Source of the DNA: Desulfobulbaceae bacterium
Lineage (GTDB): Bacteria > Desulfobacterota > Desulfobulbia > Desulfobulbales > Desulfobulbaceae
Length of the DNA stretch: 12,392 bases
Assembly: GCA_011322715.1 (NCBI GenBank)
Contig: DRLX01000073.1
Span: 1-12,392 of the forward strand
Direction: 5' to 3'
This document shows, piece after piece, positions 6,394 to 12,392 of this stretch. The notes under the pieces are model-generated. The model saw only the letters and a list, made by a program, of their open reading frames with translations. It made no database searches and was not told the DNA's origin. The number at the start of each line of letters is the position of its first letter. Within the stretch, counting starts at the first letter, position 1. Position numbers and translations under genes: made by a program.

Positions 6394-7744
6394 TAAAAAT
6401 ACCATCACAGGCAAATACATCCTGCGTGGGTGGTTGCAGGCGGTCACACCCATCCACATGGGCAGCGGCAGGGCGGAAAACAGCGAAATGGATATCATCC
6501 GTGACAGCGACGGCCGACCCTGCATTCCGGCAAGCGCGTTCCTAGGTGTCCTGCGTCATGCCATGCCGGCAGCCGTTGACCGTGAATCAGAGGGCTTCCA
6601 GTCATTCTGGGGATACAGCCGGGATGAGGAGGGGCGGCAAAGCGGTATCAGTTGCCGGGACCTGCTTCTGGACGAGAGCAAAGGCCTTCCGGCAGTGGTC
6701 GTCCTCCGTGACGGGGTAGAGATCGACAACACTACCGGGTTGGCGAGAAAGACCGGAAAGTTTGACTTTGAACTGCTGGAAAGGGGCGCTGTCTTCCGGT
6801 TGGAAATCGAGATAACCCGGAGAAAACAAGACCCGGATACCGGCAAATTTCTCCGCACCATCATCGAATTGCTCAACCAGGGCCGTATCCGGGTGGGGGC
6901 CAGGACCAACAACGGCCTGGGACAACTCCGGCCCAAGGGAAACCTGGACCTCTTTATCTATGATTTTTCCTCAAAAAAGGATGTTCTGGCCTGGCTGAAG
7001 GGGTCCGGGAACAACCACGCCCCTGCTGACCCCGAAGATCTGGACGAACCGTGGGATATTTCCCGGTCAGGGTGTTGTCTCACGGCCCGGATGCAACTGA
7101 AAGACTCTCTGGTTGTCCGTTCCTACGGCAACGAGCCGGAACAGCCCGATGCCGTCCAGCTCCGTTCCGGCGCCCAATGGGTCCTGCCCGGCAGTTCCAT
7201 CAAGGGGGCCCTGCGGGCCAGAGCCGAGCGGATCGTCAATACCCTGGGTCTGGCCAATGGCCGGGAACTCCTGCGTGATCTATTTGGATATGTCGATCAG
7301 TCGGAAGAAGGGCTGGAAGGCGGGCAGAAAAAAGGACGGCTGCGGGTCGAGGATGTGTATCTTGATGAGCATGGTTTTTCTCTTGAACTCCAGAGCAGAA
7401 TCAGGGTCAACCGCTTCACCGGCGGGGTGCAGAAGGGGGCCCTGTTCGATACCATGCCTGTTTTTGCGAAAAAGGAGAGCCCGCCCCTGGAATTCACCTT
7501 TGAAATAGATAAACCTTCTCCTGCGGAAATCGGCCTGCTCCTCTTGCTGCTCAAGGACCTGTGGACAGGCGACCTGGCCGTGGGCGGGGAAAAGAACATC
7601 GGCAGGGGCGTGTTCCAGGGCAAAGGGGCGCGAATAACCGCCAACGGCCTGGACATCACATTGAATGAAGATATTTCCGCGCTGCCGGAAGAGGACAGGA
7701 AACGGCTGCAGGAATTTGTCACCGCCTTGAGTGAGGGAGAGTAA
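6383..7744 (+). CDS. Tandem double-Cas7 RAMP protein (Cas7-2x type)
   Basis: The start is the ATG at 6383, preceded by AGGAAGG (6371-6377). The in-frame ORF from 6254 is csx10 shadow. The protein has 453 residues in two Csm3-like repeats. Domain 1 (about 8-195): a first strand ending HMGSG, MDIIRDSDGRPCIPASAFLG (36-55) with D37 or D41 as the candidate catalytic Asp, and VGARTNNGLGQL (171-182). Domain 2 (about 230-420): MQLKDSLVV, QPDAVQLRSG (255-263, candidate D256), VLPGSSIKGALR (267-278), VNRFTGGVQKGALFDTMPV (342-360), and GGEKNIGRGVFQG (401-413). The RFTG..GALF segment is typical of Csm3/Cmr4. Each domain would bind about 6 nt of crRNA and may cut the target once. Such fused Cas7 pairs occur in III-D complexes. 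It overlaps csx10 by 11 nt, and csx19 starts 4 nt after its stop. Confidence 0.8.
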   Translation: MLTDKNTITGKYILRGWLQAVTPIHMGSGRAENSEMDIIRDSDGRPCIPASAFLGVLRHAMPAAVDRESEGFQSFWGYSRDEEGRQSGISCRDLLLDESKGLPAVVVLRDGVEIDNTTGLARKTGKFDFELLERGAVFRLEIEITRRKQDPDTGKFLRTIIELLNQGRIRVGARTNNGLGQLRPKGNLDLFIYDFSSKKDVLAWLKGSGNNHAPADPEDLDEPWDISRSGCCLTARMQLKDSLVVRSYGNEPEQPDAVQLRSGAQWVLPGSSIKGALRARAERIVNTLGLANGRELLRDLFGYVDQSEEGLEGGQKKGRLRVEDVYLDEHGFSLELQSRIRVNRFTGGVQKGALFDTMPVFAKKESPPLEFTFEIDKPSPAEIGLLLLLLKDLWTGDLAVGGEKNIGRGVFQGKGARITANGLDITLNEDISALPEEDRKRLQEFVTALSEGE

Positions 7745-7748
7745 GGGT

Positions 7749-8393
7749 ATGAACAGGGAACAATCATCCAGGCCAAGTGGATTGAAACTGGTACGCATGG
7801 CCTCGACATGGCAGCCCCTTGAACCTTGTACCACGGAGACGGTGTCTACGCTGCTGTCGGAAAATTTCACCGGCAGGAGCGCGGCAGTCCTCTGGCTGGA
7901 CGACCGGGTGGAAACCTGTCTTTACCGGCAGGGAACATTTACCTTTTTTCAGGACGAACCGTTCACCCTGCGCCACGTCCAGCGAATGCGGGTGTTCAAT
8001 GCGGACAGGGAATTCCACCTCGTGCGCAACAGCGGCAATACCTGGCAGGGCCGCTTGCGCATTGATGGACAGGGGGAAGAGTGGGACATGGTGATTGCCT
8101 GCCAGCTCCTGTTCGGCACCAGGAAGGGCAATGCCGAACCTGAAAGTCCCCTGTTTACCTCCATCACCGAGGACCGGGGCGCCACCCTGCACCTGCCGCT
8201 CAAGGGGCTTGAGTTTGACGAAAAGGGCAATTTAACAAACCGTGTCTTTATCAAGACCCATAATTACATCCGGACAAACAAGATCCACCAGGCCGGGTAT
8301 GTGGACTGCCGCTTTGTGGAATTTTGCGCTTGCAGGGGAGAGAACAACAACTTTATTCCCCTGGAACTTGCCGGTGAGCCAGGCGGGGCATAA
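7749..8393 (+). CDS. csx19: Csx19 (TIGR03984-type) III-D CRISPR-associated protein
   Basis: The protein has 214 residues from the ATG at 7749, which has GAGGGAG (7733-7739) 9 nt upstream. A GTG at 7731 would add six residues but has no ribosome site. The sequence fits the Csx19 pattern as I know it. An N-terminal part carries AAVLWLDDRVETCLY. The central RMRVFNADREFHLVRN precedes WQGRLRIDGQGEEWDM and QLLFGTRKG. A late EDRGATLHLPLKGLEF is followed by IKTHNYIRTNKIHQAGYVDCRFVEF. No enzymatic motif, membrane segment or signal peptide is visible. Csx19 is found with Csx10 in type III-D loci. In the III-Dv complex it is, to my recollection, a structural subunit that is not a RAMP enzyme. Its place, 4 nt after the double-Cas7 gene, supports this. 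Family assignment is by pattern memory, helped strongly by context. Confidence 0.7.
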   Translation: MNREQSSRPSGLKLVRMASTWQPLEPCTTETVSTLLSENFTGRSAAVLWLDDRVETCLYRQGTFTFFQDEPFTLRHVQRMRVFNADREFHLVRNSGNTWQGRLRIDGQGEEWDMVIACQLLFGTRKGNAEPESPLFTSITEDRGATLHLPLKGLEFDEKGNLTNRVFIKTHNYIRTNKIHQAGYVDCRFVEFCACRGENNNFIPLELAGEPGGA

Positions 8394-8431
8394 TCTCTCA
8401 AAAGATGTTGACCCAAAGGACTGCAATAAGA

Positions 8432-8454
8432 TTAGGTTGAGGAACCAAACCTAA
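8432..8454 (+). repeat. Inverted repeat in the only sizeable gap of the cas operon
   Basis: TTAGGTT (8432-8438) and AACCTAA (8448-8454) are perfect reverse complements around a 9-nt loop. An inner alternative is GGTT-GAGG-AACC (8435-8446). The hairpin lies in the 85-nt gap between csx19 and the last RAMP gene, ending 24 nt before that gene's ATG. It is not followed by a T-run, so a Rho-independent terminator is unlikely. An operator, mRNA-processing stem or translation-control hairpin is possible. Confidence 0.45.
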
Positions 8455-8478
8455 CAGAACAACTGCTCGGGGAAAAAG

Positions 8479-10503
8479 ATGGAAAAGGCAACCCTCCAGG
8501 TAAAGAAAACAAAAAAAGGCAAACTGGATGTAAGACTCCGGTTTGAAAACGGTAGATCCATGCCGTTTCCCAGGAAACCCCTGCAGAATCTTGACCTTGA
8601 CAATACCCCTGTCCTGGTGCAACGGGAAAAAGGGCAGCCGGTACGGATAACCAGAGAAAACGGCGAGGTTCTCTTTGACAGCCAACCGCCAGTTTCATCC
8701 GGCCAAGGAGGCTCCCCCGAGCGAAAGCGAAATCAAGCAATGCTGTTTGATCATATCCGCCAGGTAAAAAACCCGGCCTCGGCCCCTTATAATTTTGTTC
8801 CCCTGAACAAAACCGTTGTCACCGTGCCGGGGAGCTGTCCCAGGGAAAATAAATATTTTACAGAGAACAACAGGCATACCGGCTGGATCGATCTGCGCAT
8901 AGAGGCCCTGACCCCTCTCTATATCCGGGGTACCCTGACCAAGGAAGAGGTGCAACAAGGCAAAAGGAGCAACGAAAAGCCCGATTTCTTTTCACCGGCC
9001 GGGATATGCCGTATTCCCGGCAGCTCCCTGCGCGGCATGGTACGTACCCTGGTGGAGATCGTCAGTTATGGCCGGCTGCATTTTGTTGATACCGACCAGC
9101 GTCTCTATTACCGGGCCCTGGCGGATAAAAGTAACCTGCGTCATGAATATGGTTCATGCATCTGTTCGTCAGATCGAACAAATACAAAAACACAATACAA
9201 GTGTATGGCCGGTGTGTTGGTGAAAGACCGTAGAGTGACAGCGGGCGAAAGGTTTTATATCCGCTCATCGGGTGAGAATTTTCACCAGGTACCCAAGCAT
9301 GAGGCCAGAAAAAAGTATAAGGAAGAAAAGAAAACGTATCAAGAATTCACCTACATCAAGCTCAAGCAGGAAGGAGGCTATCTTGTGGTCTCCGGAGATA
9401 TGCCGGGGAAGAAAAAAAGAGACTGGTTTGTCCGCAACCCTGCAGAAAACGCAAGAGAAATACGGCTTTCCAGGCAAGACGTGCAGGACTATCTGGATGA
9501 TTCCAATCGAGATAATGATGTCCCGAATCTCATCCAGAAGGCAAGGGAAGAGAAAGAGGGCGTACCCTGTTTTTATACTCTCTGGCAGGACAGCGAAAGG
9601 AAACAGCGGGTCTCATTCGGCCATACCGCCATGTTTCGCCTGGCCTACAAAAAAATCATAGGAGAACACATTCCTCGCTGGCTGCAGGAGCAAAAACCAG
9701 AAGAAATCCCAATTCCTGATTTTGCCGGGGAGATCTTCGGCAACACCTCTTCCCATGCCGGCAGGGTATTCTTTGAAGATGCTGTCCTCCAGCATGAGTG
9801 TGCTCGGCAACAGATGGCAGTGAAAACGCCCCATATCCTCTCCACCCCTAAACCGACCACCTTTCAGCATTACCTGGTGCAGACCAGCGAAGACGCCAGC
9901 AAACTTCAACACTATAATTCCAGTTCGGCAATCCGCGGCCACAAGATGTACTGGCACAAGTCCGGCGAGCACTGGGAGCAGAAAGATCAGCAGGAAATCA
10001 AGCAGCATCCATCACAGTACACCAAAATCCGCCCGGTTAAGACAGGGTCGCAATTCAACGGCAGAATCCGCTTTGAAAACCTCTCATCCGAAGAGCTGGG
10101 CGCCCTGCTCTTTGTCCTGGACCTGCCCGAAGGGTGCGCCCACAAGCTGGGCATGGGGAAACCCCTGGGACTGGGCAGTGTCTGCATCGCTGCCCATCTT
10201 CATCTCTCAGGCCGCAAGAAGCGCTATAAAGATTTATTTGCAGAGTGGGAAAAAACCAAATCTTCTTACAAAGACAAAGAATGCTACAAACAGAAATTTA
10301 CAGAGCACCTTGTTCAAAAAATCAAAGAGGGCAATGAACTCTGGAGGACAGTCCGAATGCGGGAATTGTCCACAATTCTTAATTTCCAGCTTGGAAAGCA
10401 GCTGGAAAAAAGAGGGGAAACCCGTTACATGACCATTGCCGCAAAAGAGTTTAAAAAGCGAAAGGTGCTGCCTCCAGCCTCGGATTATTCCCCCACTGGA
10501 TAA
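8479..10503 (+). CDS. Large RAMP protein of the TIGR03986 family (Cas7 with insertion)
   Basis: This 674-aa protein starts at the ATG at 8479, with GGGG (8470-8473) upstream as a modest ribosome site. The first 100 residues are basic and strand-rich, with no RAMP motif. APYNFVPLNKTVV (102-114), HTGWIDLRIEALTPLYIRG (133-151) and CRIPGSSLRGMVRTLVEI (177-194) then give the opening of a Cas7-type RAMP fold and are characteristic of TIGR03986. A long basic, charged insertion (about 210-450) follows, with CICSSDR (227-233). The RAMP fold closes with LGALLFVLDL and AHKLGMGKPLGLGSV (554-568), the glycine-rich loop. The C-terminal 100 residues are helical and lysine-rich. In III-D complexes this kind of subunit caps the 3' end of the crRNA backbone. 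The insertion is the least predictable part. The stop lies 37 nt from the stop of the convergent hydrolase gene. Confidence 0.8.
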   Translation: MEKATLQVKKTKKGKLDVRLRFENGRSMPFPRKPLQNLDLDNTPVLVQREKGQPVRITRENGEVLFDSQPPVSSGQGGSPERKRNQAMLFDHIRQVKNPASAPYNFVPLNKTVVTVPGSCPRENKYFTENNRHTGWIDLRIEALTPLYIRGTLTKEEVQQGKRSNEKPDFFSPAGICRIPGSSLRGMVRTLVEIVSYGRLHFVDTDQRLYYRALADKSNLRHEYGSCICSSDRTNTKTQYKCMAGVLVKDRRVTAGERFYIRSSGENFHQVPKHEARKKYKEEKKTYQEFTYIKLKQEGGYLVVSGDMPGKKKRDWFVRNPAENAREIRLSRQDVQDYLDDSNRDNDVPNLIQKAREEKEGVPCFYTLWQDSERKQRVSFGHTAMFRLAYKKIIGEHIPRWLQEQKPEEIPIPDFAGEIFGNTSSHAGRVFFEDAVLQHECARQQMAVKTPHILSTPKPTTFQHYLVQTSEDASKLQHYNSSSAIRGHKMYWHKSGEHWEQKDQQEIKQHPSQYTKIRPVKTGSQFNGRIRFENLSSEELGALLFVLDLPEGCAHKLGMGKPLGLGSVCIAAHLHLSGRKKRYKDLFAEWEKTKSSYKDKECYKQKFTEHLVQKIKEGNELWRTVRMRELSTILNFQLGKQLEKRGETRYMTIAAKEFKKRKVLPPASDYSPTG

Positions 10504-10505
10504 AC

Positions 10506-10529
10506 ATGTATCTGGAATGCCAGATGTGT
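10506..10529. terminator. Short hairpin between convergent genes, weak terminator candidate
   Basis: ATCTGG (10510-10515) and CCAGAT (10520-10525) pair perfectly around a 4-nt loop. G-U pairs can extend the stem outward to 10506/10529. It lies in the 37-nt gap between the stops of the last cas gene (+) and the hydrolase gene (-). Position suits a two-way terminator, but there is no clear T-run on either side. Function is only suggested by location. Confidence 0.25.
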
Positions 10530-10540
10530 TGTACCCCGGT

Positions 10541-11833
10541 TCACACTTCGGGCAGCCTGAATTTTCCCTTCTCAATATCCAGGCACAGGTATTTTGCGAT
10601 TTCAGCGGTTGGGTGTTTGCATCCGGGCTTTTTCTTTTCATCTTTGGCAAATCTCCAGTACCGGCTATGGCACACCAGGGTGTTATTGACAAGACCCTGC
10701 AGCCCGACCTCGATATCACGGATACCGGGGCCGAAGACCTGTTGCAGCGGGCCGCCTATGAGGTCGCCCATGATCATCCTGCGGTGGGGGAAAAAGATGT
10801 TTGTCCAGCGGACACAGATAAATGGAGTAAATGACGCCGGGACCAGGGCCTGCCTAATGGTGCCATCATCCAGGGTGTAACGTCTTGAATAATAAACTTC
10901 TTTACTGTCCGGCACCGGCGGTGAACATGGGTACTCGCCATCTTCCTTTTTCCCGGTAAATTCTTCTGGAGTTGCAGCAAGCAGCATTTCCGCATGGGTC
11001 AAAGGAGAGCCGATGGTAATCAGGTCGTTGATCAGCCAGGGGTATCCCGTTTCTCGCAACTGTAGCCATGTTCTGCTTTGCAGTTGCTGGAATGATTCGA
11101 TATTATCGCCAGCCTGCGCTGCTTCCCTTTTCCAGCTTTCCAGAAAGGTCCTGCCCGGAGGGGGAGATCCATCCACAGGTTCCAGGATGGCCCAGTAAAA
11201 CCGGGTCAGGTCATAGGCAATGACCGAACCGAGACTGTGGCCGACCAGCACGATCCTGTTGTACTTTTTTGATCTATGCAGGGCGTCCAGCAGCTCGATG
11301 CCCTCTTTGCGGATCTGGTTTCGCTGGTCGATATTGTCAGGGGTGGGGTTCAGGTACCGGGCCGCGTCGTCAATGGTCCCAAAACCTATCCGCGTAATAT
11401 TACGGTCAATGAAATAGAAAAGCCCCAGGGCCAGTACCGTACCGATGCCCAGCTTGATATAGCCGAGCACCAAGGCCGTCATGGCTGCACCGAGCATCCC
11501 CCAGAGATGCCAATAAAAGGGCCGCAGTTTTTTCGGCACTGTGGACGGCCTGCGCCACAGCAGGGTACGGAACCAGGAGAGGAGCATCCTCAGTTCCGTG
11601 TCCCGCATGTGGTGGGCCCAGTAATACTCGTAAAAATCAGTCTGGGGTTGTCCCCTCCGTCGGGGAAGCTGCAGACGACGTAACTCGAAGAGCAGGCTCA
11701 TTCTGTCCGGTTTGTTTCGTACATCCCGGCCCTGGGCAACAATGACCTTGGCAACAAACTTTTTCAGGGTTTCAAAAGGTCGCTGCTCACCGATGCCGTG
11801 AATAATGATTACCGCCTGTCTCGTTTTAGCCAT
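10541..11833 (-). CDS. Membrane-anchored alpha/beta-fold serine hydrolase
   Basis: The protein has 430 residues. The minus-strand ATG at 11833 has AGGAAG about 5 nt upstream. The N-terminal QAVIIIHGIGEQ (6-17) is the first core strand and oxyanion region of lipase-like hydrolases. RIVLVGHSLGSVIAYDL (193-209) is the nucleophile elbow with Ser200. TIGSPLTHAEMLL (273-285) follows the next core strand. MGDLIGGPL (355-363) offers the acid (D357). VCHSRYWRF (387-395) has a likely catalytic His389. Two closely spaced hydrophobic segments (about 108-142, WGMLGAAMTALVLG and GIGTVLALGLFYFI) form a membrane hairpin inserted before the elbow, with the catalytic part probably cytoplasmic. The substrate is unknown; lipid or ester hydrolysis is a class-level guess. 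The gene converges on the cas operon, with stops 37 nt apart. No CARF or SAVED domain is visible, so a CRISPR role is unproven. Confidence 0.7.
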   Translation of the reverse strand: MAKTRQAVIIIHGIGEQRPFETLKKFVAKVIVAQGRDVRNKPDRMSLLFELRRLQLPRRRGQPQTDFYEYYWAHHMRDTELRMLLSWFRTLLWRRPSTVPKKLRPFYWHLWGMLGAAMTALVLGYIKLGIGTVLALGLFYFIDRNITRIGFGTIDDAARYLNPTPDNIDQRNQIRKEGIELLDALHRSKKYNRIVLVGHSLGSVIAYDLTRFYWAILEPVDGSPPPGRTFLESWKREAAQAGDNIESFQQLQSRTWLQLRETGYPWLINDLITIGSPLTHAEMLLAATPEEFTGKKEDGEYPCSPPVPDSKEVYYSRRYTLDDGTIRQALVPASFTPFICVRWTNIFFPHRRMIMGDLIGGPLQQVFGPGIRDIEVGLQGLVNNTLVCHSRYWRFAKDEKKKPGCKHPTAEIAKYLCLDIEKGKFRLPEV

Positions 11834-11868
11834 CCCGCTTCCTGTTTCATGTTCAAGGTTGCTGACTT

Positions 11869-12048
11869 TTACCTGACCGCTGCCAGTTCATACCTGCCAA
11901 ACCCCTTGCCTGCCAGTTTGGGCAGATGCAGCCACTGCCCCAGCCAGAGCCATGGCCAGAGTTCCATGCTCTTTTGCAGATCAAGGATAAAGGAGAGCCC
12001 CGAACAATATAAAACAGTTTCCTGTTGCCAGAGTAGCTTTATCCCAGC
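11869..12048 (-). pseudogene. Probable remnant of a Cas6 crRNA-processing endoribonuclease (C-terminal 59 codons)
   Basis: On the minus strand a frame opens after a TGA (12049-12051) and ends at TAA (11869-11871). It reads AGIKLLWQQ..., then SFILDLQKS, LWPWLWLGQWLH and finally GKGFGRYELAAVR. RAMP-type Cas6 proteins end in this way: a hydrophobic helix with a plL-lGe-lH core, then a short loop and a glycine-rich G-G-Y-L segment, followed within a few residues by the stop. The fit to that pattern is close over the last 35 residues. Cas6 is normally about 220-280 aa. No continuation of the frame exists upstream, and no Cas6 N-terminal half is recognisable in the 340 bp to the window edge. An internal ATG at 11967 would leave 32 residues. 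It ends 35 nt before the hydrolase start on the same strand. A short genuine ORF is the alternative. Confidence 0.5.
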
Positions 12049-12164
12049 TCAATGGCAATGGTCAGGGCAGTATTTGTGATACGGGCCTGCCGAGCCAGAC
12101 TTCTCAGATGGTTGAAATCCGCCTCCGTCTGGTTGCCTTCAACGCTAATTGTAACGTCACGCAT
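12039..12164 (-). CDS. Short hypothetical ORF (41 aa)
   Basis: A minus-strand ATG at 12164 opens a 41-codon frame ending at TAA (12039-12041). The protein begins MRDVTISVEGNQTEADF and continues through HLRSLARQARITNT to AIELG. It would fold as a short strand pair and a helix. The pattern is protein-like, but I know no family, and there is no Shine-Dalgarno site near the ATG. It overlaps the first 10 bases of the Cas6-like remnant in another frame. It may be a fragment of a decayed gene or a real small protein. A plus-strand frame also crosses this stretch. Confidence 0.3.
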   Translation of the reverse strand: MRDVTISVEGNQTEADFNHLRSLARQARITNTALTIAIELG

Positions 12165-12170
12165 GATTAT

Positions 12171-12392
12171 ATGCCGAGGCGGTCTTATCCTTTATCATCG
12201 ATTTTCGCAGGACGTTTAACCGTCACTGTTGTTACCGGTCTCGAGTGGAGCCACTTTGCCACTGTACGGGACTGGGCGGCCCGGCAGGAGGAACTGGAGA
12301 TCGGCCGGGCGCTCTGGTTCCGTTCGCCATCCATGATCGACGCGGCCATGGCCCCGGAGCTGGCCCTGGAGATCGTCCAGTCCTTTGGCTGG
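12171..12392 (+). CDS. Partial hypothetical protein running off the right edge
   Basis: From an ATG at 12171 the plus frame is open to the window end (74 codons). An in-frame ATG at 12108 would add 21 codons. From about 12235 the codons become almost all C/G-ending, and the translation (SHFATVRDWAARQEEL, then PELALEIVQSFGW) looks like a soluble, helical, natural protein. The first part (MPRRSYPLSS) is less convincing, and no Shine-Dalgarno site was seen before either ATG, so the true start is unclear. I do not recognise the family. The reverse strand also has a long open frame here (about 12187-12391), but its Arg/Ser-rich composition looks like a shadow. Confidence 0.4.
   Translation, partial: MPRRSYPLSSIFAGRLTVTVVTGLEWSHFATVRDWAARQEELEIGRALWFRSPSMIDAAMAPELALEIVQSFGW

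Noticed and set aside
11276..11683. 135-codon plus-strand ORF
   Set aside because: It is opposite the hydrolase gene, which has the nucleophile elbow and other catalytic motifs in the minus frame.

Overview
The window carries a nearly complete type III CRISPR-Cas interference operon of the III-D kind. All operon genes lie on the + strand, from about 1126 to 10503. On both sides lie gene remnants and edge-truncated genes. No CRISPR array, cas1, cas2 or intact cas6 is visible. Base composition is mixed: the cas genes are moderately GC-rich with many C/G-ending codons, and the upstream spacer at about 765-1125 is AT-rich. Together with clear Shine-Dalgarno sites this suggests a Gram-negative bacterium, perhaps a sulfate-reducing deltaproteobacterium (Desulfobacterota). 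That assignment is a weak inference, because no taxonomic marker gene is present.

Left flank (1-1125): the 5' end of an unrecognised minus-strand gene runs off the left edge (1-131). A GC-rich fragment at 497-763 encodes the start of a SIR2-like protein (FLGAGVS motif) that breaks off after about 65-70 codons. An AT-rich spacer follows, containing a perfect 14-bp palindrome (1017-1030) around a TATAAT hexamer.

Operon (1126-10503): a 38-codon membrane-peptide ORF with a near-ideal ribosome site comes first. Next are a CARF-nuclease (Card1/Can2-like) and an HD-less Cas10 with an intact GGDD cyclase motif. A single-domain Cas7 (Csm3-like), Csx10, a tandem double-Cas7 protein, Csx19 and a 674-aa TIGR03986-type RAMP complete the set. 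From cas10 to csx19 the genes overlap by 11-14 nt or are only 4 nt apart, so translation is probably coupled. The last gene follows an 85-nt gap with an inverted repeat.

The likely working model is as follows. The RAMP proteins and Cas10 form a crRNA-guided RNA-targeting complex. On target binding, Cas10 makes cyclic oligoadenylate. The CARF domain senses it and switches on the C-terminal nuclease. The parts list matches the III-Dv complex as I recall it (Cas10, Cas7-Cas5-Cas11, Cas7-2x, Cas7 with insertion, Csx19), except that the first Cas7 and Csx10 are separate genes here. crRNA must come from an array and Cas6 elsewhere.

Right flank (10504-12392): a convergent minus-strand gene encodes a membrane-anchored serine hydrolase of the alpha/beta fold. 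Just upstream of it on the same strand is a short frame that looks like the last 59 codons of a Cas6 endoribonuclease, so a processing gene may once have stood here. A 41-codon minus-strand ORF and a plus-strand frame running off the right edge complete the window.
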